Below, one piece after another: positions 1-7,292 of a DNA stretch of 8,747 nt (within the stretch, counting starts at the first letter, position 1; each line of letters begins with the position of its first letter). Origin of the DNA: Planctomycetota bacterium (GTDB taxonomy: Bacteria; Planctomycetota; UBA1135; UBA2386); assembly GCA_023433825.1 (NCBI GenBank), contig JAEYTU010000532.1, positions 1 through 8,747 of the forward strand, given 5' to 3'. The translations under genes were made by a program, and so were the position numbers. The notes beneath the pieces were generated by a model. The model did no database searches. It had not been told where the DNA came from and saw only the letters and a list, made by a program, of their open reading frames with translations.

Positions 1-494
1 CACGTGCGGCAGCACCCGATTCGGCGCTGGCCGCCGAGCGCGTCGCCGCGATGAACGGCATCGAACGCGACGACGCGATGCGCGCGCAGCAGGGCCTTCC
101 GCAGTGGCTGCCGATCCCGGCCTTCGAGGCGATGGGCGTGCGCGACGCGCGGATGTTCGTGCTCCCCGATCCCGGTGGAGACCGACGCCGCGGCGACGGT
201 GCCGCAACGCCGTTCACGATCGTGCTGCTGCTCGACCTGACGGCACTCGGCGCGATCCGCGCCGACGTCGCGCTGCGCGAGACGAACGTCGAGATCGGGA
301 TCGTCGTCGCGCAGGATCGCGCCGCCGCCGTCGTCCGCGCCGGTCTCGACGAACTCGTCGCCGGTCTGCGCAGCGCCGAGTTCGACGTCGCGCCGATCAC
401 GATCACGGTCGCGCCGTCCGGGCGTTTGCCGATCTCGGATCTCGTCCATCTGCCGGTCGCGTCGGCGTCGGGACTGGTGGACGTCCATGTCTGA
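1..494 (+). CDS. FliK-like flagellar hook-length control protein, C-terminal part (5' end outside window)
   Basis: The reading frame is open from the left edge (first full codon at position 3) to the TGA at 492-494, so at least 163 residues of a longer protein are present. An ATG at 51 is available, but the frame continues upstream without a stop, so I treat this as a 3' fragment. The part from about 205 to 425 reads as alternating strands and a helix: TIVLLLDLTALGAIRADVAL, then a strand around VEIGIVVAQ, then a helix ending in LDELVAGLRSAEF. This is the pattern of the FliK C-terminal (Flg_hook) domain, which meets the FlhB cytoplasmic domain to switch export specificity from hook to filament substrates. 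The next gene, which overlaps by 8 bp, is an FlhB-domain homologue; the same pairing is known from ylqG-ylqH in Bacillus. The assignment rests on pattern and context. The bulk of the protein is missing, so a divergent FliK-family protein of other function is possible. Confidence 0.6.
   Translation, partial: RAAAPDSALAAERVAAMNGIERDDAMRAQQGLPQWLPIPAFEAMGVRDARMFVLPDPGGDRRRGDGAATPFTIVLLLDLTALGAIRADVALRETNVEIGIVVAQDRAAAVVRAGLDELVAGLRSAEFDVAPITITVAPSGRLPISDLVHLPVASASGLVDVHV
476..481 (+). promoter_or_regulatory. Shine-Dalgarno-like site for the FlhB-domain gene
   Basis: GGTGGA ends five bases before the ATG at 487 and lies inside the 3' end of the FliK-like gene. It supports 487 as the start and translational coupling through the 8-bp overlap. 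Confidence 0.45.
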
Positions 495-789
495 CACGCC
501 GAAGCGGCGGGACGACGCGCGTTCGCCGACGCCGACCGTCGCCGCGGCGCTCGGCTACGAGCGGGACCGCGACGCGGCGCCGCGCGTGCTGGCCCACGGC
601 GCCGGCGAGATCGCGGCGACGATCCTCGCGCGCGCCGCCGAACACGGCATCCCGATCGAACGTGACCCCGACTTGCTCGCCTGTCTCGCACCGCTGCGGA
701 TCGGACGGGAGATCCCGGTCGCGGCCTACGTCGCCGTTGCGCAGTTGCTTGCGTTCCTGTACCGGCGCAATCGCGTCGCCGACGAATGA
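487..789 (+). CDS. FlhB cytoplasmic-domain homologue (FlhX/YlqH type), flagellar export
   Basis: This 100-residue protein has no membrane segment. It corresponds to the C-terminal cytoplasmic domain of FlhB/YscU, the export-gate component that controls substrate switching. The recognisable run is AAALGYERDRDAAPRVLAHG (19-38), followed by a helix, then EHGIPIERDPDLLACL (52-67) and the closing helix IGREIPVAAYVAVAQLLAFLYR (72-93). These match the FlhB pattern of VALKY, APxVxAKG, hGVPIxEDPxLAR and IPxxLYxAVAExLAxVY. At the place of the autocleavage motif NPTH the sequence is TPTV (15-18), so the catalytic Asn and His are absent. That is expected of a stand-alone domain that mimics the already cleaved fragment. 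It overlaps the FliK-like gene by 8 bp, and the FIST gene follows after 22 bp. In other bacteria such proteins can partly stand in for the FlhB C-terminal domain; whether this one does is unknown. Confidence 0.85.
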   Translation: MSDTPKRRDDARSPTPTVAAALGYERDRDAAPRVLAHGAGEIAATILARAAEHGIPIERDPDLLACLAPLRIGREIPVAAYVAVAQLLAFLYRRNRVADE

Positions 790-811
790 CGGGTCCCGCG
801 CGAGCGGCGGA

Positions 812-1996
812 ATGGTGCTCAAGGAAATCCCTGCCGGCGCCGAAATGCCGTTCGTGACGACCCTTGCCGGCACCGTGATCCGTCGCGGCACGACCACCGA
901 GACGGACCCGATGCTCGCAGCCCGCGACCTCGGTCGACAACTCGCGCTGCCCGTGCGTGCGCTGTCGATGGTGTTCTGCGATCCGGCGATGGCGCGTCAG
1001 TCGGCGTTCCTGCCGGCGCTGCGTCGAGAGCTCGGATCGGCACCGATCGTCGCGTGCTCGACGGCCGGCGAGATCGACCCGACCGGGTACCGCAGTGGAA
1101 CGTGCACCGGCTTCAGCCTGCCCGCCGGCGCGTACCACGCGGCCGCGACGCGGATCGACAGCGTGCGCAGCCTGACGCCAGCCACCGCACGCGCCGCCGT
1201 CGATCAGGTCGAGAACGAATTGCAGGCACTCGGCGTGCGCATCGACCCGGAGCACGCGTTCGCGATCCTGCTCGTCGACGGACTCTCGATGGCCGAGGAG
1301 GCCGTCAGCTACGCGCTGCAGAGTGCGCTCGGTCGGATCGAACTCGTCGGTGGGTCGGCGGGCGATGGACTCGAGTTCGGTGCGACGTTCGTCGCCGCCG
1401 ACGATCGCTTCGTCGAGGACGCCGCGGTGCTGGTGCTCGTCGTGACCGAGCTGCCGTTCCGCGTGTTTCGGACCCAGCACTTCGAACCGACGTCGACCAA
1501 GCTCGTCGTCACCGTCGCCGACGCGCGCAACCGGCTGCTGATCGAGATCGACGGTCGGCCCGCGGCGGAGGCCTACGCCGACGTACTCGGTCTTGACGTC
1601 GCACAGCTGGTGCCGGAGGTGTTCGCGCGGAACCCGCTGCTCGTTCGGATGGGCGGCAGCTGGTTCGTGCGGTCGATTCGAGCCGTGCAGCGCGACGGCA
1701 GCATGCAGACGTTCTGCGCGATCGACGAAGGTCTCGTGCTGACGCTCGGAACCTGTCGGCCGATGCCCGAGAACTTGGACCAAGTGCTGACGCGGATCAC
1801 GCGCGAGATCGGGCGGCCGCAGGTCGTGTTCGGCTGCGATTGCATCCTGCGCCGTTTGCAGGCGTTCGCCCTCGATCAGCAGGACGTGATGGCGGCGATC
1901 TTCGCCGACCACGACGTCGTCGGCTTCAACACCTACGGCGAGCAGATCGGCGCCGTCCACGTCAACCAGACGTTCACCGGTGTCGCTCTCACCTGA
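812..1996 (+). CDS. FIST-domain sensory protein (FIST_N + FIST_C)
   Basis: This is a 394-residue soluble protein with no signal peptide or membrane segment. The FIST_N domain spans roughly residues 48-235, with the hallmark ACSTAGEI (81-88), a second glycine-rich loop VGGSAGDG (179-186), and the strand-rich stretch VLVLVVTELPFRVF between them and the next domain. FIST_C follows at about 236-393, with GCDCILRR (341-348) and the closing signature GFNTYGEQIG (371-380) ending in TGVAL. FIST proteins are predicted cytoplasmic small-ligand sensors, probably for amino acids or similar metabolites, that act with kinases, cyclases or chemoreceptors. The kinase gene that follows overlaps by 17 bp and lacks its own sensor, so this protein is its probable input. 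The ATG at 812 is chosen for the purine-rich GGCGGA just before it; an in-frame ATG at 845 is the alternative. The frame stays open upstream through the flagellar genes, but there it only shadows them. The ligand cannot be told from sequence. Confidence 0.88.
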   Translation: MVLKEIPAGAEMPFVTTLAGTVIRRGTTTETDPMLAARDLGRQLALPVRALSMVFCDPAMARQSAFLPALRRELGSAPIVACSTAGEIDPTGYRSGTCTGFSLPAGAYHAAATRIDSVRSLTPATARAAVDQVENELQALGVRIDPEHAFAILLVDGLSMAEEAVSYALQSALGRIELVGGSAGDGLEFGATFVAADDRFVEDAAVLVLVVTELPFRVFRTQHFEPTSTKLVVTVADARNRLLIEIDGRPAAEAYADVLGLDVAQLVPEVFARNPLLVRMGGSWFVRSIRAVQRDGSMQTFCAIDEGLVLTLGTCRPMPENLDQVLTRITREIGRPQVVFGCDCILRRLQAFALDQQDVMAAIFADHDVVGFNTYGEQIGAVHVNQTFTGVALT

Positions 1997-3755
1997 CGCG
2001 GAGATCGCGGCGCTGCGGCAGCGGGTCGCGGCGCTGGAGAAGATCAACCGCGCGCTGATCGCGCGGGTCGAACGCGGCACCGACGAGGGTGGTGCGGCAT
2101 TCGACGTGTTCCAGACCGCGATCACGCTCGAGAAGCGCGTCCGGGATCGCACGCAGGACCTCGAGCGCGCGCACCGTGAACTCGAGCAGTCCAACCGCGC
2201 GCTCGTCGCCGCGAAGGAAGCCGCCGAGTCGGCGGCGCTCGCGAAGTCGCGCTTCCTCGCGAACATGAGCCACGAGATCCGCACGCCGCTGAATGGGGTG
2301 TTGGGGTTGCTGCAGCTCGTGCTCGCGGGGGACTTGGAGGACGGTGTTCGCGCGGACCTGGAGACGATGCGCACGTCCGCGCGCGGGCTGCTGGAACTGC
2401 TGAACGACATCCTCGACCTCGCGAAGCTCGAAGCCGGTCGCGTCGAAGCCGACCGCGTCGAGTTCGATCTGACGACGCTCGTCGAGGACGTCGTCGAGCT
2501 GTTCGGCGAGTCGACGCAGCGCAAGGGCGTCGAGCTGTACGCGGCATTCGGCGCCGGCATGCCGCGGTGCGTCGTCGGCGATCCGAGACTGCTGCGCCAA
2601 GCGCTGACGAACCTCGTCGGCAACGCCGTCAAGTTCACGGCGAACGGCTCGATCGCCGTGACGGTCGCGTGGCGGCCGTCGGCGCAGGGTGCGCATCTGT
2701 CGATCGCCGTCGCCGACACCGGCATCGGGATCCCGGATGAGCAGCAAGCGCGATTGTTCCAGCCGTTCACGCAGGCCGATGCGTCGACGACGCGGCGCTA
2801 CGGCGGCACGGGTCTGGGGCTGTTCCTGGCGCGTCGCGTCGCGGAATGCCTCGGGGGCGGCATCCGTGTCGTCAGCGCGCCGGACGTCGGGAGCACGTTC
2901 ACGATCGAAGTGGAAGTCGGTCTGCCCGACATCGAACGGAACGCGATCCCGTGGCCGACGCGTCAGCGGCTGTTCGTCCTCGACGCCGCGCCCGGTGTGC
3001 GCGACGCGCTCTCCGCGGAGCTGGGTGCCGCTGGTGTGCCGGTGCGGGTCGCGGCGAACGTCGAGGACTCGTTGCGGTGGTTGCGCGCCGATGGCGGCGC
3101 GGACCTGGTCGTCGTCGACGCGAGAACGATCCGCGAGCTACCCGACGTCGAGGCGCTTCGCGCCGCCGCCGGACCGAACGCGCGATTCCTGCTCGTCGTC
3201 GGGGCCGAAGTCGCACCGGCCGTCGCGCCGTGGTGTTCGACCATCGACGCCGTCGCCCGCCGACCGCTCCGACGATCGGTGCTCGATCGGTTGCTCGCGA
3301 CGCTTGGCGGCGAGGCGAGCGAACTCTCGCGTCGTCCAACGCCCCCGGAGCCGTTGCCGCGCGTTCGCGCGCACGTGCTGCTCGCCGAGGACAATCCGAT
3401 CAACCAGAAGGTCGCGCTCCGCACCCTGGAACGGATCGGATGCTCGGCCGTGCTGGTGCAGAACGGAGCGGAAGCCGTCGCGCGTGCCGCGAACGAGGCG
3501 TTCGACGTGATTCTGATGGACTGTCAAATGCCGGTGCTCGACGGACTCGCCGCGACGCGCGCGATCCGCGCGCTGCCGGGCGCAGCGGCGCGCGTGCCGA
3601 TCGTCGCGATGACGGCGAATGCGCTGCACGGCGACCGAGAGCTGTGCCTCGGCGCCGGAATGGACGACTACCTCGCGAAGCCGGTGCAACTGCGCGAACT
3701 CGCCGCGACGGTCGAGCGATGGAGCCTGCGGGGTCCCGGGGCGATCGGGCGGTAG
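1980..3755 (+). CDS. Soluble hybrid histidine kinase (coiled coil, HisKA, HATPase, degenerate receiver, receiver)
   Basis: This is a 591-residue cytoplasmic kinase without transmembrane, PAS or GAF segments. In order: a charged heptad-like coiled coil (about 5-90); HisKA with the H-box NMSHEIRTPLNG, phosphoacceptor His98; HATPase with the N-box around Asn211/Asn215, G1 DTGIGI (246-251) and G2 GTGLGL (276-281); a receiver-like segment (about 328-440) lacking key residues; and an intact terminal receiver (464-583) with Glu470-Asp471, phosphoacceptor Asp514, Thr545 and Lys567. The middle segment keeps an Asp at 380, but it has LDAA in place of the acidic pair and an Arg (428) where the Lys is expected. 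The start is a GTG inside the end of the FIST gene with no clear Shine-Dalgarno sequence, so translation is probably coupled; a GTG at 2106 would remove part of the coiled coil. There is no Hpt or DNA-binding domain, so the signal must pass to an unlinked partner, or the receiver gates the kinase itself. Confidence 0.93.
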   Translation: MSLSPDAEIAALRQRVAALEKINRALIARVERGTDEGGAAFDVFQTAITLEKRVRDRTQDLERAHRELEQSNRALVAAKEAAESAALAKSRFLANMSHEIRTPLNGVLGLLQLVLAGDLEDGVRADLETMRTSARGLLELLNDILDLAKLEAGRVEADRVEFDLTTLVEDVVELFGESTQRKGVELYAAFGAGMPRCVVGDPRLLRQALTNLVGNAVKFTANGSIAVTVAWRPSAQGAHLSIAVADTGIGIPDEQQARLFQPFTQADASTTRRYGGTGLGLFLARRVAECLGGGIRVVSAPDVGSTFTIEVEVGLPDIERNAIPWPTRQRLFVLDAAPGVRDALSAELGAAGVPVRVAANVEDSLRWLRADGGADLVVVDARTIRELPDVEALRAAAGPNARFLLVVGAEVAPAVAPWCSTIDAVARRPLRRSVLDRLLATLGGEASELSRRPTPPEPLPRVRAHVLLAEDNPINQKVALRTLERIGCSAVLVQNGAEAVARAANEAFDVILMDCQMPVLDGLAATRAIRALPGAAARVPIVAMTANALHGDRELCLGAGMDDYLAKPVQLRELAATVERWSLRGPGAIGR

Positions 3756-3783
3756 GGTCGCGAGTCGTCGTGGGTGGTCGACG

Positions 3784-5166
3784 TCAGAACCAGAACTTCC
3801 CCTCGACGGCGAGCAGAGTCTGGTCGGTGTCGTCGCCGCCCTCGCGGAGAAACGCACCGGCTCGAAACCACGAGGCGGACACGAGGAACTCGAGTTCGCG
3901 CGTCGGCTGGAACGTGACGACGAGCTCCGGCATCCATCCGACGAACCGCTCGCCGGATCGGATCGGCTCGCGAAGAAGGGCCCCGCTCGGCCCGTAGATG
4001 CCGTCGCCGGTGCGGTGTCGCCAGTAGGCGACGACCGAGAGCGATGCGTGGATCCCTTCGCCTATGCGAGTCGTCACGGTCGGGTGGAGGTGGACGAGGT
4101 TCTGCGGTGCGAGGGGTGACAACTCGCCGAAGTACTTGGCGCGCGGATAGAGCGGCTGGAACGTCTGCAACGTCGCGTCGCTGGCGTCGCGGTCGCCGCT
4201 GATCACGCTGACCCGACAGCCGATCTCCGGCTCCAGCGGAACTCCTTCGCATCGCCATCCGATGTCCTGCGTCACCGACCACGCACGAATCGACGCGTCG
4301 CCGAAGCGACCGGTCTGTCGGAAGCCCTCGACGTCGAAGCGCAGCGGGCCGTTGCGCGACGTCCACCGGAGACCTGTCGTCGCGCGGCGTTCGTGTGCGG
4401 TGCCTTGGGCGTACGTCGCCGTCGAGTCGCGCGTCCACAGCACGTAGGCATCGACGAAGGACGCGTCGCCGACGTTGGCGCACGCGTGGAGCGCACCGAG
4501 CGTTCGTTCGTCGTCGGACGTGTCGTCGAAGGCACCGACCCGGGTGCGCACCGGCCGGCCGAACGCGGCGTCGATCGTCAGCCCCGCATCTCGCCACTGG
4601 ACGCGGATCCCGTCGAACGGGCGCGGAACATTGGCTCCGTAACGCGTACTGACGAGCCGTTCGCTCCCGAGCCCGAGGAGTTGGCGTCCGGCGCGGAGCG
4701 TCATGCCGGCCACGTCGCCGCGCGCCGTGTCGTACTCGCCGAAGGCTTGCGCGACGTCGAACCGATCGACGTCGACTGGAGACGATGGACCGCGGCGATC
4801 GAAATCGTCGGCCCCAATGCCCTGGACGAAGACGCGGAACGCGCGCGAGGTCCGCAGATCGACGAGCGGCAGCGCCCGCGTGAGGAGAACGCCGTCGGCC
4901 GGGGAATCGCGCTCGAAGTCGGCACCGTCGAGCCGTTCGTATCGAACGCGCAATTCGAAGCCGGTCGACAGGAACGCGTCGCCGGAGTCGTCGAGCGGGA
5001 TGCGCTTCCAATCCCCGAGAAACGTTGCGTCGCGCAGCCGCTGGTCTCGCAGCGAGTCGTAGTCCTCGACATAGCGCGTTGGATGCAGCGTCGGGGGTTG
5101 TGCCGGCCGTTCCGGATCGAGTGACTGCTGCATCGCGAGCGCCAGCAGGCACGGCAACGCGTTCAC
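3784..5166 (-). CDS. Alginate-export-family outer-membrane beta-barrel protein
   Basis: This 460-residue protein ends in Trp-Phe, and a terminal Phe is typical of outer-membrane barrels. It has the run of conserved blocks of the Alginate_exp (AlgE-like) family: a TGFELRVRYERLD strand near 68-80, GRQLLGLGSERLVSTRYG (160-177) followed by PRPFDGIR (181-188), and the hallmark SGDRDASD (323-330) leading into TFQPLYPRAKYFGE (335-348). Alternating hydrophobic strands fill the rest. The family forms substrate channels; many members are not alginate exporters, and no alginate genes are seen here. The GTG start overlaps the stop of the amidohydrolase gene as GTGA, indicating one operon and coupled translation. 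From this start the signal sequence is very short (MNALPCLLALA, no basic residue). The alternative ATG at 5232, 66 bp upstream inside the amidohydrolase gene, would add an arginine-rich n-region and make a more normal signal peptide. The likely role is passage of the substrate or product of the co-transcribed enzyme. Confidence 0.82.
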   Translation of the reverse strand: MNALPCLLALAMQQSLDPERPAQPPTLHPTRYVEDYDSLRDQRLRDATFLGDWKRIPLDDSGDAFLSTGFELRVRYERLDGADFERDSPADGVLLTRALPLVDLRTSRAFRVFVQGIGADDFDRRGPSSPVDVDRFDVAQAFGEYDTARGDVAGMTLRAGRQLLGLGSERLVSTRYGANVPRPFDGIRVQWRDAGLTIDAAFGRPVRTRVGAFDDTSDDERTLGALHACANVGDASFVDAYVLWTRDSTATYAQGTAHERRATTGLRWTSRNGPLRFDVEGFRQTGRFGDASIRAWSVTQDIGWRCEGVPLEPEIGCRVSVISGDRDASDATLQTFQPLYPRAKYFGELSPLAPQNLVHLHPTVTTRIGEGIHASLSVVAYWRHRTGDGIYGPSGALLREPIRSGERFVGWMPELVVTFQPTRELEFLVSASWFRAGAFLREGGDDTDQTLLAVEGKFWF

Positions 5167-7292
5167 TTGCCGTCGGCGCGATCGTTGGGCGTCCCGCGCT
5201 CGTACCCGCCGAACGAACGAACCGGTGACCATTCGGGCAGGACCGGCGGGAGTGGCGGCGCCAGGTCGGCGTAGGGTCCAGTGGCGTGCACGATGCGTCC
5301 GTCGACGACCGTCAGCACCGACTCGATGCGCCGGATGTCCGCGGGCGGAACCGTGAAGTAATCGGCATCGAGCACAGCGAGATCGGCGAACCAACCGGGG
5401 GCGAGTCGACCCTTGCGGCCGTCTTCGGCGCTGAACCACGCGCTGCCGACCGTGTACAGCGACAGTGCCTCCTCGCGAGTCAGTCGGTCGGTCGCGTCGT
5501 TCAGCACGGTTCCGCCGAGCGTCTCGCCGGTGACCATCCAGTGCAGCGCGAGCCACGGGTTGTAGCTCGAGACTCGTGTTCCGTCCGTGCCGGCACCGAG
5601 CGGGATGCCGGCGTCGACCAGAGCGCGCAGCGGTGGAGCGCGTCGCGTCCGCTCGGCGCCGTAGCGTTCGAGGAAGTACTCGCCGGCGAAGGCCATCCGA
5701 TTCTGAATGGCGACGCCACCACCGAGGCGAGCGAGTCGTTCGAGGTTCGCGTCCGAGATCGTCTCGACGTGATCGAGCGCGAAGCGTCGTCCGCGAAGGG
5801 GCAACTCGCGATCGATCCGTTCGAAGACGTCGAGGAAGCGACCGACCGTTTCGTCGTAGGTCGCGTGGATCCGAACCGGCCAACCGTGTCGGAGCAGCAG
5901 TCGCAGCACCGACTCCAACCGCCGGTCCATCGACCGATCGAGCGTCGGCGGGTCGGCCATGAAGTTCTCGTAGTCCCCGGCGGCCCACAGCAAGTTCTCG
6001 CCCGCACCCTGCAACAGGTAGCCGTTCAACAAGCCGGCCGCCCGATCGAGGCCGATGCGTTGCGAGTCGACCCAACCGCCGATCTCGCGTTCCTCCGCGC
6101 CGGCGTCCTGCGCGAACAGGTAGTACGACAATCGAAGCGACATGGCGCCGGCCCGAGCGATCGCGTCCGTAGCGCCATAGTCGTCCGGGAATCGGTGTCC
6201 GCCGCCACCCGGATCGACGGCGCTCGTCAACCCGAAGCGGTTGAGCTCGCGACAGAAGTGGATCGTCGCATTGACCTGCTCGGCATCGCTGACGCCGGGG
6301 AGGCGACCGATCGTCTGATACAGCAGTGCCGGACTCGGCTCCGCGAGAAGCTCCGCCCCGCCATCCACGATGCGGATGCGCGTCCCTGTCGGCGCGGCCG
6401 TGTCCGGACCGAGCCCCAGTGCGGCGACGCCGGCGCGGTTCAGAAACCCCTTGCTGTAGAGGAAGACGACCAACACCGGCGTGTTCGGGGCGGCTTCGTT
6501 CAACTCGGCGATCGTCGGCATCCGTCGCTCTTCGAACTGGAACGGCGACCAACCCCCGACGACCCGCACCCAATGCCCGGGTGGAGTGCGCGCAGCTTGC
6601 TCACGGATCCGGCGCAGGCCCTCCCGCAACGTCGTCACGCCATCGAACCGCAGCTCCAGGTTGTAGAAGCGGCCGCCGCGTGTGACGTGCAGATGCGAGT
6701 CGTTCAGTCCGGGAATCACGGTTCGACCGCCGAGGTCGATGCTTCGCGTGGACGGATCGGCGAGACGAAGGATCGCGTCGTCGGTCCCGGTCGCGAGAAA
6801 GCGTCCGTCGCGAATCGCGATCGCTCGAACCGTGCGCTCCGGTGCAGCCTGCGTGTGGATGGCGCCGCCGTGCAGGATCAAGTCGGGTGCCGCCGCTCCG
6901 GGGGCGCGGATGTCTCGTTCCGCCCCGATGTCCTGTGCAGCTACGACCGCCGTTGGGCCGAGCAGCGCGACGAGTGCGAAGGGGACGAGTGCGAAGGGGA
7001 CGAGTGCGAAGGGGACGCGTGCGAAGGGGACGCGCGCGAAGGGGACGCGCGCGATGGGGACGCGCGCGAAGGGGACGAGTGCGAAGAGAACGACGAGGGT
7101 CTGCACGCCATACGACACGCCGCGCCGCGCGAGCGAGCGCCGCGCGAGCCAGCGCCGGACCTGCGCACAGACGTGCGGCGCGAGCGGTGACGCGAGGTGC
7201 AACGGATTCAGGATCGGTTCGGTCGTGGCCACGAGCGTCGAAGCGACATCTGCGTCGCTGCGGGGCCAGCGAATTCGGCGCCGCGAGAACAT
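5163..7292 (-). CDS. Exported metal-dependent amidohydrolase, family 3 (YtcJ-like)
   Basis: The frame gives 709 residues, of which about 589 after residue 120 form the enzyme. That is a usual length for amidohydrolase family 3. Visible motifs are the entry strand PDLILHGGAIHT (136-147), the metal-binding HxH in IPGLNDSHLHV (His200, His202), His476 in VRIHATYD, His508 in ALDHVE and Asp570 in GAGTDG. The C-terminal segment GRLAPGWFADLAVLDAD (628-644) returns to the small beta-sandwich. In the segment where many family members have a GH-N motif, this protein reads LYSKGFLN (278-285), a variant. The substrate is unknown; the family hydrolyses amides and cyclic or ester-like bonds. Export is predicted from an arginine-rich stretch (46-57), a hydrophobic core starting at TLVVL and a cleavage-like AVVAAQ (115-120). 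The core is interrupted by a pentapeptide repeat described separately. The only ATG is at 7292; GTG codons at 7232 and 7118 are plausible later starts. It is followed by the porin gene with a GTGA overlap. Confidence 0.9.
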   Translation of the reverse strand: MFSRRRIRWPRSDADVASTLVATTEPILNPLHLASPLAPHVCAQVRRWLARRSLARRGVSYGVQTLVVLFALVPFARVPIARVPFARVPFARVPFALVPFALVPFALVALLGPTAVVAAQDIGAERDIRAPGAAAPDLILHGGAIHTQAAPERTVRAIAIRDGRFLATGTDDAILRLADPSTRSIDLGGRTVIPGLNDSHLHVTRGGRFYNLELRFDGVTTLREGLRRIREQAARTPPGHWVRVVGGWSPFQFEERRMPTIAELNEAAPNTPVLVVFLYSKGFLNRAGVAALGLGPDTAAPTGTRIRIVDGGAELLAEPSPALLYQTIGRLPGVSDAEQVNATIHFCRELNRFGLTSAVDPGGGGHRFPDDYGATDAIARAGAMSLRLSYYLFAQDAGAEEREIGGWVDSQRIGLDRAAGLLNGYLLQGAGENLLWAAGDYENFMADPPTLDRSMDRRLESVLRLLLRHGWPVRIHATYDETVGRFLDVFERIDRELPLRGRRFALDHVETISDANLERLARLGGGVAIQNRMAFAGEYFLERYGAERTRRAPPLRALVDAGIPLGAGTDGTRVSSYNPWLALHWMVTGETLGGTVLNDATDRLTREEALSLYTVGSAWFSAEDGRKGRLAPGWFADLAVLDADYFTVPPADIRRIESVLTVVDGRIVHATGPYADLAPPLPPVLPEWSPVRSFGGYERGTPNDRADGK
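6969..7088. repeat. Eight tandem 15-bp units inside the amidohydrolase signal-peptide region
   Basis: Eight units run head to tail. On the + strand the base unit is gacgagtgcgaaggg (units 1-3 identical at 6969-7013). Units 4-7 change agt to cgt or cgc, with one a-to-t change in unit 6, and unit 8 ends in gag. The 15-bp period keeps the frame. On the minus strand it encodes FALVP, FARVP, IARVP, FARVP, FARVP, FALVP, FALVP, FALVA (residues 70-109 of the amidohydrolase). The variation is clustered, as expected from slippage or unequal crossing-over with local spread of variants. Confidence 0.95.

Noticed and set aside
104..811. N-terminal extension of the FIST reading frame through the flagellar genes
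   Set aside because: The sequence before residue Met at 812 is almost all Arg/Ala/Pro and shadows two genes with recognisable domains in other frames.
3756..3783. Bidirectional terminator between the convergent kinase and porin genes
   Set aside because: The gap is 28 bp and shows a GTCGAC palindrome, but no stable stem with a T-run on either strand.
3668..5152. A 494-codon minus-strand open frame overlapping the porin and kinase ends
   Set aside because: Its translation is Arg/Ala-rich without any domain, and it covers the same DNA as the porin, whose own frame carries family hallmarks.
3784..5166. Alginate biosynthesis locus
   Set aside because: Only the barrel family name suggests it. 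No polymerase, epimerase or acetylase genes are present, and the neighbour is an amidohydrolase.
3784..6573. A 929-codon minus-strand open frame that would fuse the porin to a long N-terminal extension
   Set aside because: The extension is the amidohydrolase gene read in another frame: Arg-rich, without domain patterns, while the overlapping frame has all metal-binding motifs. Only the part from 5166 (or 5232) downward is real.
5286..7190. A 634-codon + strand open frame opposite the amidohydrolase
   Set aside because: It is antisense to a gene with clear catalytic motifs. Its only striking part, the acidic DECEGD-type repeat, is the reverse reading of the 15-bp tandem repeat. Long antisense frames are common at this GC content.
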